DNA of 14,279 bases from an uncultured Coriobacteriaceae bacterium (lineage in GTDB: Bacteria; Actinomycetota; Coriobacteriia; Coriobacteriales; Atopobiaceae). The stretch is from assembly GCA_900549525.1 (NCBI GenBank), contig UWSJ01000046.1, positions 1-14,279 on the forward strand. The letters run 5' to 3'. This document shows, piece after piece, positions 6,855-13,654 of this stretch (its first letter is position 1; every line of letters starts with the position of its first letter). The notes under the pieces are model-generated. The model was not told where the DNA came from and did no database searches. It saw only the letters and a program-made list of their open reading frames with translations. The translations under genes and the position numbers were made by a program.

Positions 6855-7553
6855 ATGGGAAAGACAGGCGCACGAGACGCGATGCGGAAACTGGCGCACC
6901 TCGTGAGGCAGAACGCGCTGCTCGTAGTGGTAGGTGCCTGCCTGCTCGTGTTTATATCGCTTCTGGAGGACGTGCTCGACGGCGAGCTCATGAAGCTCGA
7001 CCGGGTCGCCTACTGGCTTGTGGTGCAGCATATGCGCGCGGCCTGGCTCACGCCCATCATGGAGAGCTTCTCTGCGCTGGCGACGCCGGTGACCTTGCTC
7101 GTGCTCCTGCTCGCGGTCGCGGCGTTTGCGCCGGGCCGTCGTCCCGGCTGGTGCTGCGCGGTGAATCTGGGGCTCGTGGTGTTGTTGAACCAGGTTCTCA
7201 AGTTTGCGATTCGGCGGCCGCGGCCCGATGGGTTTCGCCTTGCCACGGCGAGCGGCTTTAGCTTCCCGTCAGGGCACTCCATGGTGGCCATGGCCTTCTT
7301 TGGGCTGCTCATCTGGTTTGTCTGGCGTTTCGAGAGGGACCGGCGCATGCGGGGCGCGCTGGTTGCGGCGTTTGCGTTCGTGATTCTCATGGTGGGCCTG
7401 AGTCGCGTGTACCTGGGTGTCCACTACGCGTCTGACGTGTTGGGAGGGTTCTGCCTGTCAGTTGTGTGGCTTGCGCTCTATACGCGGCTTGCGGTGCCGC
7501 TGTTCCTCGACGGCGAGGGGAATCCACTCGAGGGCAGGCACGACGAGGGATGA
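6855..7553 (+). CDS. PAP2-family membrane phosphatase
   Basis: A 232-residue integral membrane phosphatase of the type 2 phosphatidic acid phosphatase superfamily; bacterial members dephosphorylate undecaprenyl pyrophosphate, phosphatidylglycerophosphate or phosphatidic acid on the outer face of the membrane. All three motifs are present: KX6RP (K116...R123-P124), PSGH (138-141) and SRX5HX3D (S183-R184...H190...D194). About six hydrophobic segments surround them. ATG 6855 follows GGGAGGG. The gene stands 88 bases after the LysR stop and ends at a hairpin. The lipid substrate cannot be told from sequence alone; undecaprenyl pyrophosphate recycling is one possibility. Confidence 0.92.
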   Translation: MGKTGARDAMRKLAHLVRQNALLVVVGACLLVFISLLEDVLDGELMKLDRVAYWLVVQHMRAAWLTPIMESFSALATPVTLLVLLLAVAAFAPGRRPGWCCAVNLGLVVLLNQVLKFAIRRPRPDGFRLATASGFSFPSGHSMVAMAFFGLLIWFVWRFERDRRMRGALVAAFAFVILMVGLSRVYLGVHYASDVLGGFCLSVVWLALYTRLAVPLFLDGEGNPLEGRHDEG

Positions 7554-7595
7554 GGCGGGGACGGCTGACATGGGGTGATGCCAATCGTCCCCGCC
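7554..7595. terminator. Hairpin between convergent genes
   Basis: GGCGGGGACG (7554-7563) pairs perfectly with CGTCCCCGCC (7586-7595) around a 22-base loop. It starts right after the phosphatase stop codon and lies 40 bases beyond the stop of the convergent HTH gene. No T tract follows on either strand, so it is at best an atypical shared terminator. Confidence 0.4.
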
Positions 7596-7635
7596 GGGGG
7601 GTCGTATCGACGTCGTGCAAGAGGCTCAGGATTCC

Positions 7636-8457
7636 CTAGCCGTTGGCGCGCTTGGCTACGGCCTCGGCCGAAATCTGCCAGCTGCGACCCTTCTTGTAGG
7701 CGGGGAGCTCTCCGGACTCGATGAGCTTGTAGACCGTGGGCCTGCTTACGCCGAGTGCCTTTACGGTCTGGTCGACCGTGAGCACCTCGGCCGGCTTGTC
7801 CTCCGCAGGTGCGGCAGCGTCCGAGGCGGGCATCGCGGCAGCTCCGGACTCATGCTCTGCAGCCGGAGCGGTCGTTGCCTCAGACGAGGGGTTTTCGGGC
7901 TCGGCGTCCTGGGCGGGCTTGTCCGCGTTGGGCTTCCCGGCACGCTTGCGCGTGCGCCTGGGCTTGCTGCCCTCGGTCGCGTCCTGGTCGGCCTCGGGCT
8001 CGGCTGCGCCCTTGTCGGATTCGGGCGCGGATCCGGGAGTACCCGCGCCCTCGCCCTCGGCCTTGCTGCGGCGCTTTCGCTTGCGCTTGGGCGCCGGCTC
8101 CTCGTTGGTGTGTTCGTCCGATGCCGTCGCTTCGCCGGCCTCCGCCTCCTCCTCGCGCAGGGGCTCGCGGTGGGCGTCGGCGTAGGCGCGAAGCACCTGC
8201 GTGCGGCTTGCGTCGTCAAGATCGGAGCGCGCGTCGGCGGCGTCCATCGACTCATAGATGGCCTGCAGCACGGAGTCGAGTTGCTCGTCTACCGCTCCCA
8301 GGGCCACGGCGAAGTCGTTGAGTGTCTCGAGTGCCTTGAGCGGCTCCGTTGCGAGCTGGCCCACGGTGGCCTCGGGGATGGTTCCGCCGTGGTTCTCGAT
8401 GGACATGACATACATGGAGACGAGGTGCGCGAGCGCCTCGGAGGTTGCTGGCTTCAT
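7636..8457 (-). CDS. Charged low-complexity protein with C-terminal excisionase-type HTH
   Basis: A 273-residue protein in three parts. Residues 1-100 look alpha-helical (MKPATSEALAHLVSMYVM, TEPLKALETLNDFAVALGAV). Residues 100-222 are low complexity, acidic and Ala/Pro-rich, broken by two basic patches, PKRKRKRRSK (about 123-132) and KPRRTRKRAGK (165-175). Residues 225-270 are a MerR/excisionase-type DNA-binding domain: LTVDQTVKALGVSRPTVYKL, then IESGELPAYKKGRSWQIS. No recombinase or phage gene is nearby, so a chromosomal regulator or nucleoid-associated role is more likely than an excisionase; this is inference. ATG 8457 follows AGGAGGG at a rather long spacing of about 11 bases; homologous starts further upstream (up to 8643) are not supported. 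Confidence 0.82.
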   Translation of the reverse strand: MKPATSEALAHLVSMYVMSIENHGGTIPEATVGQLATEPLKALETLNDFAVALGAVDEQLDSVLQAIYESMDAADARSDLDDASRTQVLRAYADAHREPLREEEAEAGEATASDEHTNEEPAPKRKRKRRSKAEGEGAGTPGSAPESDKGAAEPEADQDATEGSKPRRTRKRAGKPNADKPAQDAEPENPSSEATTAPAAEHESGAAAMPASDAAAPAEDKPAEVLTVDQTVKALGVSRPTVYKLIESGELPAYKKGRSWQISAEAVAKRANG

Positions 8458-8555
8458 GGGCGGGATGCCCTCCTGTTCGATGGGATGCGCCGGACAACGC
8501 CGACGTACATACATGCTCGTTGAGGATAGCATGACGGCGCCACGAGGTATGAAGT

Positions 8556-8584
8556 GGCCCCGGGAAGCGGTGCTTCTCGGGGCC
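8556..8584 (-). terminator. Hairpin downstream of the ABC ATPase gene
   Basis: GGCCCCGGGAAGC (8556-8568) and GCTTCTCGGGGCC (8572-8584) form a 13-bp stem with one wobble pair and a three-base loop, 59 bases after the ATPase stop codon. Minus-strand sequence beyond it is ACTTCATACC, without a real T tract. It probably ends or attenuates the transporter transcript before the HTH gene. Confidence 0.45.
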
Positions 8585-8642
8585 GGGTGCGGCGAGTTGG
8601 TAGGTGACGGGGTGGCGGATTGGCGCCTGTCCCCACGCGACA

Positions 8643-9443
8643 TTAGTTCAGTAGCATGCGGTCGTTCGCGAACTCGCCACCAGAGACCTGCTCGAACTTC
8701 TGCAGCAGGTCGGGGACGGTGAGCGCCTTCTTCTCCTCGCCGGACACGTCGAAGATCACGTGGCCCTCGTGCATCATGATGAGTCGGTTGCCGAGACGAA
8801 TGGCGTCGTTCATGTTGTGTGTCACCATGAGGGTTGTGAGCTGGCGCTCGTTGACAATCTTCTCGGTGAGCTCGAGGACCTTGCGGGCCGTCTTGGGGTC
8901 GAGTGCCGCCGTGTGCTCGTCGAGGAGCAGCAGCTTGGGGTCGGTGAGGGTGGCCATGAGCAAGGTGAGCGCCTGACGCTGGCCGCCGGAGAGCAGTCCC
9001 ACCTTGGCGCTCATGCGCGTGTCGAGTCCCAGGTCGAGCGTCTTGAGCAGCGCGGGGTATTCGGCACGTTCCTCCTTCGTGACGCCCCAGGCAAGCCCGC
9101 GTCGCTTGCCGCGGCGCTTGGCGAGTGCGAGGTTCTCCTCGATCTGCATGTCGGCCGCGGTGCCGCGCATCGGGTCCTGGAACACGCGTCCGAGGTACTT
9201 GGCGCGCTGTGGCTCGGTGAGGCGGGAGATGTCCTTGCCGTCGAGCTCGATGGTGCCCGAGTCGAGCGGGTAGACGCCTGCGATCATGTTGAGCAGCGTG
9301 GACTTGCCGGCGCCGTTGCCGCCGATGACGGTCACGAAGTCGCCCTCGTGGAGTTCGAGGTTGACGCCCGTGAGCGCGCGCTTCTCGGTGACGGTGCCCT
9401 TGTTGAAGGTCTTGCGGACGTTGGTGAGCTTGAGCGTTGCCAT
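8643..9443 (-). CDS. ABC transporter ATP-binding protein (TrpXYZ-like family)
   Basis: A 266-residue ABC ATPase powering the permease encoded just upstream. Visible: Walker A GGNGAGKST (41-49), Q-loop in VFQDP (Q89), signature LSGGQ (151-155), Walker B LLLLDE (171-176) and switch His in VTHNM (H209). The pairing with a single ABC_sub_bind-type lipoprotein and one permease is the COG2984/COG4120/COG1101 set, whose characterised streptococcal member imports tryptophan. The start ATG (9443-9441) overlaps the permease stop TAA by one base (TAATG), so the two are translationally coupled. The aromatic amino acid substrate is an inference from relatives; other members have other or unknown ligands. 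Confidence 0.94.
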   Translation of the reverse strand: MATLKLTNVRKTFNKGTVTEKRALTGVNLELHEGDFVTVIGGNGAGKSTLLNMIAGVYPLDSGTIELDGKDISRLTEPQRAKYLGRVFQDPMRGTAADMQIEENLALAKRRGKRRGLAWGVTKEERAEYPALLKTLDLGLDTRMSAKVGLLSGGQRQALTLLMATLTDPKLLLLDEHTAALDPKTARKVLELTEKIVNERQLTTLMVTHNMNDAIRLGNRLIMMHEGHVIFDVSGEEKKALTVPDLLQKFEQVSGGEFANDRMLLN

Positions 9444-10357
9444 TACTGCTCGCCCCCCTTCGAGTACGAGCGGCGCCTCTGGACGCGCTCCCACACGACG
9501 GGCACGCACAGGGCCAGCGCCACGATGATGGCGGAGAGGAGCTTCATGTCGTTGGCGTCCATGCCCATCTGAAGGACGATGGCGCGGATGAGGAAGTAGA
9601 CGATGGAGCCCACGACGGCCGAGATGAGGCGGCTCGAGAAGCTCGTGAGCTTGCCGGGGGTGAGACGGCCCAGCACCTCGCCGATGACGATGGCGGCGAG
9701 GCCGATGACGATGGCACCCGTGCCCATGTTGATGTCTGCGTACTTCTGCTGCTCGCAGATGAGGCCGCCCGAAAGGCCCACGAGGGCATTGGAGAGCGTG
9801 AGGGCGATCATCTTGGTGGTGTTGGTGTTGACGCCAAGGGCGCGGATCATGTCCTCGTTGTCGCCGGTCGCACGCAGGGCGCTGCCGATCTCGGTTCCAA
9901 AGAACCAGTACAGCAGGGCGATGACCACCACGGCCACGATGAGACCCACGATGATGGCGACGGTGTTGTTGGGAAGCCCCGTCATGTCGCCGAGCCTCGA
10001 GAAGACGGTGTCGCTCGTGAGCAGCGGCGTGTTGGACTTGCCCATGATGCGCAGGTTGATGGACCACAGGCTGATCTGGGTGAGGATGCCGGCGAGGATG
10101 GCGGGAATCTCGAAGATGGTGGTGAGGAAGCCCGTTACGGCACCGCAGACGCCGCCGGCGACCGTGGCGGCGAGAATGGCGACTGCCGGGTCGACGCCGG
10201 CAACCACGAGCACGGCCGCAACCGCGCCGCCCGTGGCGAAGCTGCCGTCGACCGTGAGATCGGGGATGTCGAGCAGCTTGAAGGTGATGAAGACGCCAAG
10301 CACCATGATGCCCCAGAGAATGCCCTGGGAGACGGCGCCGAGCATAGCTGTTGCCAT
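9443..10357 (-). CDS. ABC transporter permease (TrpXYZ-like family)
   Basis: A 304-residue polytopic membrane protein with about eight hydrophobic segments. It resembles the branched-chain-amino-acid/ribose permease superfamily: N-terminal GILWGIMVLGVFITFKLLDI, then PDLTVDGSFATGGAVAAVLV, the cytoplasmic coupling region GSALRATGDNEDMIRALGVN, NALVGLSGGLICEQQKYAD, and a short positively charged tail (WERVQRRRSYSKGGEQ). ATG 10357 is chosen for GGAAGG upstream and homology start; an in-frame extension to 10408 runs through a terminator hairpin and is rejected. A single permease gene implies a homodimer in the membrane. It is 75 bases downstream of the lipoprotein gene, separated from it by an intrinsic terminator, and overlaps the ATPase gene. 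Confidence 0.93.
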   Translation of the reverse strand: MATAMLGAVSQGILWGIMVLGVFITFKLLDIPDLTVDGSFATGGAVAAVLVVAGVDPAVAILAATVAGGVCGAVTGFLTTIFEIPAILAGILTQISLWSINLRIMGKSNTPLLTSDTVFSRLGDMTGLPNNTVAIIVGLIVAVVVIALLYWFFGTEIGSALRATGDNEDMIRALGVNTNTTKMIALTLSNALVGLSGGLICEQQKYADINMGTGAIVIGLAAIVIGEVLGRLTPGKLTSFSSRLISAVVGSIVYFLIRAIVLQMGMDANDMKLLSAIIVALALCVPVVWERVQRRRSYSKGGEQ

Positions 10358-10372
10358 GACGTTCCTTCCGCT

Positions 10373-10409
10373 AAAAACGTGCCCCGGCGAGCTTGCCCGC
10401 CGAGGCACG
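10373..10409 (-). terminator. Intra-operon intrinsic terminator between binding protein and permease genes
   Basis: On the minus strand CGTGCCTCGGCG (10409-10398) pairs with CGCCGGGGCACG (10389-10378), a 12-bp continuous stem with one wobble and an eight-base loop, followed immediately by TTTTT (10377-10373). It starts 24 bases after the lipoprotein stop and ends 15 bases before the permease ATG. This is a textbook Rho-independent terminator inside the operon. Confidence 0.82.
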
Positions 10410-10432
10410 CGACGTACGTCCTGCGCTCGCCG

Positions 10433-11410
10433 TTAGGCGTCGAGCACCGAGAGGTCGATGCCGAGCGCCTTGGCCATGTCCTCGTTCTTGATGACCTGGA
10501 GCTTGGAGGGATCCTCGGTCTCGATGGCCATGTCCTCGGGCTTCTCGCCGTCCTTGAGGATCTTGATGGCCATCTCGCCGGCCATATGGCCGAGCTCGGT
10601 GTAGTCGATGGAGAGCGTGCAGACGCCACCGGCGTCGCACATGCCCTTCTCGCCCGGGATGATGGGGAGCTTGCCCTCCTTGGCGATCTGGCCCACCTGC
10701 TGCATGCCGGCGGCGATCACGTTGTCCGTGGGGGCGTAGACCGCGTCGACCTTGCCGATCATGGACTCCACGACGCTCTGGATCTCGTTGGAGTTGGAGA
10801 CGGTGTAGCGGTCGTGGGTGAGGCCGAGCTTGTCGAGGGCGGCCTCGGCCATCTCGACCTGAATCTCGGAGTTGGCCTCGGCGGAGCAGAACAGCAGGCC
10901 CACGTGCTTGGCGTTGGGCAGGACCTTGTGGAGCATGTCGATCTGCTCGTCGACGGGGTTCATGTCCGAGGAGCCGGTGACGTTGGTGCCCGGCTTGTCG
11001 TTGTCCTTGACGAGCTTGGCGCCAGCGTAGTCGGTGATGGCGGTGCCCACGACGGGGATATCGGTCGTGGCGCCGGCCACGGCCTGGGCCGCAGGGGTGG
11101 CGATGGCGAAGATGAGGTCCTTGTTGTCGCCCACGAACTTGGAGGCGATGGTGGCGCAGGCGCTCTGGTCATTCTGGGCGTTCTGCTGGTCGGCCTCGTA
11201 CTTGAGCCCCGACTCGTCGAGCGCGGCGATGAAGCCCTTGTTGGCGGCGTCGAGCGCGGTGTGCTCGACGTACTGGATGACGCCGATCTTGTACGTCTTG
11301 TCGGCGGACGCGGAGCCGCCGTTGCCGGAATTGCCGCACGCAGCGAGGGCGAGCAGTGCCGCCGCGCCGGTGCCGCCGGCGACGAACGAGCGCCTTGAGA
11401 TGGCATTCAT
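10433..11410 (-). CDS. ABC transporter substrate-binding lipoprotein (ABC_sub_bind family, TrpX-like)
   Basis: A 325-residue extracytoplasmic binding protein. The signal peptide has a twin-arginine motif, SRRSF at residues 5-9, and a lipobox LAAC with the acylated Cys at 25, so it is probably Tat-exported and lipid-anchored. The mature domain has the periplasmic-binding fold of the ABC_sub_bind (PF04392-type) family: YKIGVIQYVEHTALDAANKG, IPVVGTAITDYAGAKLV, NVTGSSDMNPVDEQIDML and VDAVYAPTDNVIAAGMQQV. ATG 11410 follows AAGGGGG. A reading frame extends upstream to 11887, but that part is antisense-like and unrelated. It is first gene of the transporter operon, behind a structured leader. Relatives bind tryptophan or tyrosine; the ligand here is not established. 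Confidence 0.94.
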   Translation of the reverse strand: MNAISRRSFVAGGTGAAALLALAACGNSGNGGSASADKTYKIGVIQYVEHTALDAANKGFIAALDESGLKYEADQQNAQNDQSACATIASKFVGDNKDLIFAIATPAAQAVAGATTDIPVVGTAITDYAGAKLVKDNDKPGTNVTGSSDMNPVDEQIDMLHKVLPNAKHVGLLFCSAEANSEIQVEMAEAALDKLGLTHDRYTVSNSNEIQSVVESMIGKVDAVYAPTDNVIAAGMQQVGQIAKEGKLPIIPGEKGMCDAGGVCTLSIDYTELGHMAGEMAIKILKDGEKPEDMAIETEDPSKLQVIKNEDMAKALGIDLSVLDA

Positions 11411-11429
11411 GTGAATCCCCCTTTGCCTC

Positions 11430-11504
11430 ACGGCGCATCGGGTGCGTTCCGAAACCGAACCAGCCAGAGCGGCACCGGGGCGCCAGCGGCTGACGATGCG
11501 CCGT
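11430..11504 (-). promoter_or_regulatory. Structured leader of the ABC operon (three-way-junction candidate)
   Basis: In the minus-strand transcript ACGGCGCATCG (11504-11494) pairs perfectly with CGATGCGCCGT (11440-11430). The enclosed 53 bases contain a second helix CAGCC/GGCTG (11492-11488 with 11465-11461), capped by GGCGC/GTGCC, and a short GTTC/GAAC hairpin (11460-11457 with 11449-11446). The closing helix ends about 9 bases before the AAGGGGG ribosome site of the lipoprotein gene. The architecture is riboswitch-like, but it matches no class I know; the T-box consensus is absent. Confidence 0.45.
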
Positions 11505-11523
11505 CTGATTACACGTCGTTCAA

Positions 11524-11529
11524 TAGTAG
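11524..11529 (-). promoter_or_regulatory. Possible -10 box of the ABC operon
   Basis: Minus-strand TACTAT in an AT-richer patch would place transcription start near 11517, just ahead of the structured leader that begins at 11504. No good -35 box is visible at 16-18 bases, so this is tentative. Confidence 0.3.
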
Positions 11530-11568
11530 TCGCATGGGACGGGGCGAGCTGCCAGAGGAGTGCATTGC

Positions 11569-11613
11569 GGCTGCTCGTGCCACAGACTTGTAACGTTTGT
11601 GGCGCGAGCAGCC
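11569..11613 (-). terminator. Strong hairpin after the asparaginase gene
   Basis: GGCTGCTCGTGCCACA (11569-11584) and TGTGGCGCGAGCAGCC (11598-11613) form a 16-bp stem with one wobble pair and a 13-base loop, 18 bases after the asparaginase stop. No T tract follows on the minus strand. Position and stability suggest termination or 3'-end protection, separating asparaginase from the transporter operon. Confidence 0.55.
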
Positions 11614-11631
11614 CTTCGCGTGCCGCGAGGT

Positions 11632-12660
11632 CTACGACAGGCGGTCGTGGTTGACGGGGCGGTAGAAGAGCTCGCGCATGGCCTCCCGGCGCTGCTCCTC
11701 GGGCATGCCCTGCGTCTGGCCGAGCGCCCACATGGTCTTGGCGACGAGCGCCTCGCAGGTCATGTCGGCTCCCTTGAGGATGCCCGGATGCTCGGCGAAG
11801 GCGCGGCCGACTTCGTAAACCCCGAGGTCGAGGCCCTCTTCCGGCACCTGGGTGGTTACCACGAGCGTTCGGCCGGAATCGACCCACGAGAAGATTGCGT
11901 CGTGGAGAGAGTCGGGAATGCCTCCGATGCCGAAGGTCTCGATGATGAGGGCGTCGTAGCTCGTGCGGAGCACCTCGAAGGTCTCGGGGGTGATGCCGGG
12001 CGTGAGCTTGAGCACGAAGACGCGCGGGTCAAGGTCGTGGTAGACGCGGGGCGCGGTGGGCCTTGTCATCTGCGTGCCCGCCTCGGGGCCAGCGGGGGCC
12101 GTACGGATGATGCGGTCGTTGCGGATGAGCGCGAGCTCAGGGTAGTTGACGCTCGTGAAGGCGTTGAAGCTCATGGTGCGCTGCTTGCGGGCGCGCGTGC
12201 CGGCGATTACCTTGCCGCCGAAGACCACCGAGACGTCGCGGGAGCCGGGGTCGGCGGCGTACAGAACGCTCTGGTAGAGGTTGAGCCGGGCGTCGGTGAA
12301 GGGGCTCGCCATGGGTTGCTGGGAGCCGGTGAGCACGATGGGACGGGGGCTTGCCTGGATGAGGTAGGAGAGGGCCGCCGCCGTGTAGGCCATCGTGTCG
12401 GTGCCGTGCAGGATGACGAATCCGTCGTAGTCCTCATAGCGTGCGAGCACGGCGTCACCGATGGCCTGCCAGTCCGTCGGTCGCATGTTGGTGCTGTCGA
12501 TGTTCATGGGCTGCACGATGTCGATGTCGGCGAGCTCGGAGGCCTGCGGGACATAGGCGGCGAGCTGCTCTCCCGTGAGCTGCGGCGTCAGACCGTGTCC
12601 GTCCTCGGCGCTTGCGATGGTGCCGCCGGTGGCGACCATGAGGATGCGGGGCTTTGTCAT
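11632..12660 (-). CDS. ansA: L-asparaginase, type I (cytoplasmic)
   Basis: A 342-residue amidohydrolase converting L-asparagine to aspartate and ammonia. Catalytic features: first Thr in ATGGTIAS (T14), second triad HGTDT (85-89, with T87 and D88), and the Lys in RARK (K159) after the conserved VVFGGKVIAGT. Other family blocks are PIVLTGSQQPM and IIETFGIGGIPD. There is no signal peptide, which fits the low-affinity cytoplasmic type rather than the secreted type II enzyme. ATG 12660 has AAAGGG about 11 bases upstream and matches the family start. It follows the HD-domain gene by 35 bases and is probably cotranscribed with it. The symbol is assigned by type; glutaminase side activity is possible. 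Confidence 0.92.
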   Translation of the reverse strand: MTKPRILMVATGGTIASAEDGHGLTPQLTGEQLAAYVPQASELADIDIVQPMNIDSTNMRPTDWQAIGDAVLARYEDYDGFVILHGTDTMAYTAAALSYLIQASPRPIVLTGSQQPMASPFTDARLNLYQSVLYAADPGSRDVSVVFGGKVIAGTRARKQRTMSFNAFTSVNYPELALIRNDRIIRTAPAGPEAGTQMTRPTAPRVYHDLDPRVFVLKLTPGITPETFEVLRTSYDALIIETFGIGGIPDSLHDAIFSWVDSGRTLVVTTQVPEEGLDLGVYEVGRAFAEHPGILKGADMTCEALVAKTMWALGQTQGMPEEQRREAMRELFYRPVNHDRLS

Positions 12661-12695
12661 GGGGCGATGCCCTTTCTGTCGGCTTCGTCGTCGGC

Positions 12696-13562
12696 TTACC
12701 GCACGGGCTGGCCTGCGGCGAGCAGGGTTCTGAGCTCGTCGCACATGCGGGCAAGCTCCAGACGGGTGTCGGGGTTCTTGAAGGGTTCCTCCAGGCCAAA
12801 GGGGTGCTCAAGCAGGTCGAACAGGTACCCCTGCTCCACGGCAGCGGAGCGGCTCTCGGGGTAGACGAGCTCGAAGGCGAAGCAGGCAAATCCCACGAGG
12901 TAGTCTGCCGGCCGCGTACGTTCCTCGCGGCGGACGCAGCGGTGCTCGGCAAATGCGCGGAGGACGGCGGGGGAGAGACTGCTCGCCATGAGCTCGTCTC
13001 CCGTGCAGCCGATGATCGTCTCGGGCGTATCGACCTGCACGGTGCGGAGGATGTCGACCTTGTCGGCGTCTCGCAGGATGTTCGCGAAGGTGCGCGTGCG
13101 CTCGTCGAGGGTATCCGGCAGGCGAAAGTCGCTGTGAAGGGCGATGGCTGTCCGGATCAGCTCCTCATCATCTGGGGCGAGCAGGAAGTCGCGTATGCGC
13201 GGCGTCGCCGAGACGGGGTCGCTTGGGGACAGCGGGACGCCGAGGCGCTCGCGCGGCCCCCAGAGCACCTCGATGCCAAGGTGGGCATGGCTGGTGGAGT
13301 GCGCATCGGAGAACGTGTTCCAGCGGCGCACCTGCTCGAAGCGACCAATGTCGTGGAGCAGCCCACAGGCCCAGGCGAGGTCGACGTCATGCTCGTCCAT
13401 GCCGAGGCTGCGCGCGATGCGGTCGGCCAGCGACGCCACGCGGTACGTGTGAGCGATTTTGAGCGAGATGCGCGGGTTCTGGGGGTCGTAGGGGGCGACG
13501 TATGCTGCGAACGCCCGGCGAGCGAGGGTGCGGTCAATCAAGGCTGGCCTCTGTTTCGGCAT
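12696..13562 (-). CDS. HD-domain metal-dependent phosphohydrolase
   Basis: A 288-residue protein with the HD hydrolase metal site in order: His in KIAHTYRV (H38), the HD pair in GLLHDIGRFEQ (H70-D71), further histidines in DAHSTSHAHLG (about 87-95), and the distal Asp in ILRDADKVD (D165/D167). Such enzymes cleave phosphate from nucleotides or related compounds; the substrate is not evident. The start is uncertain: ATG 13562 lies inside a 12-bp palindrome and has no good ribosome site, while TTG 13541 has AGAGG seven bases upstream and would remove seven residues. It heads a probable two-gene unit with asparaginase, though no biochemical link is obvious. Confidence 0.88.
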   Translation of the reverse strand: MPKQRPALIDRTLARRAFAAYVAPYDPQNPRISLKIAHTYRVASLADRIARSLGMDEHDVDLAWACGLLHDIGRFEQVRRWNTFSDAHSTSHAHLGIEVLWGPRERLGVPLSPSDPVSATPRIRDFLLAPDDEELIRTAIALHSDFRLPDTLDERTRTFANILRDADKVDILRTVQVDTPETIIGCTGDELMASSLSPAVLRAFAEHRCVRREERTRPADYLVGFACFAFELVYPESRSAAVEQGYLFDLLEHPFGLEEPFKNPDTRLELARMCDELRTLLAAGQPVR

Positions 13563-13600
13563 ATGCCGGGCGCTCGACGGCGTGCCTGCCGTCGAGCGCC
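13557..13600 (-). repeat. Adjoining palindrome and 13-bp hairpin at the HD gene start
   Basis: CGGCATATGCCG (13557-13568) is a perfect 12-bp palindrome covering the ATG. Directly beside it GGCGCTCGACGGC (13569-13581) pairs perfectly with GCCGTCGAGCGCC (13588-13600) around a six-base loop. All 44 bases are therefore self-complementary structure. It may be an operator, a leader hairpin controlling translation, or a terminator of an older transcript. Confidence 0.6.
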
Positions 13601-13625
13601 GCGATGCGGTAGATTTCGAAGCCTA

Positions 13626-13631
13626 AGTATA
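13626..13631 (-). promoter_or_regulatory. Possible -10 box (TATACT) for the HD/asparaginase unit
   Basis: Minus-strand TATACT sits in the only AT-rich patch of the 92-bp divergent region. Transcription from it would begin near 13619 and include the adjacent hairpin in the leader. No clear -35 box is visible; the plus-strand gene may use the same patch (TAAGTATAGG). Confidence 0.3.
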
Positions 13632-13654
13632 GGTGCGGCTTGCGGAGGGTTCGC

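Noticed and set aside
5846..6991. 381-residue minus-strand open frame
   Set aside because: Antisense to the LysR and phosphatase genes, with no recognisable domain.
8458..8642. N-terminal extension of the HTH protein up to 8643
   Set aside because: The extension overlaps a strong hairpin, reads as Pro/Arg/Ser-rich sequence, and the AGGAGGG site supports ATG 8457.
9437..11398. 653-residue plus-strand open frame
   Set aside because: It is antisense to the permease and binding-protein genes, rich in Gly/Val/Asp/His as expected from a shadow of GC-rich coding DNA, and has no ribosome site or family features.
11411..11631. T-box riboswitch in the ABC operon leader
   Set aside because: The conserved AGGGUGG...ACCGCG-type sequence and a specifier stem are not visible, and the leader is too short.
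11560..12864. 434-residue plus-strand open frame
   Set aside because: Antisense to the asparaginase gene; typical shadow composition.
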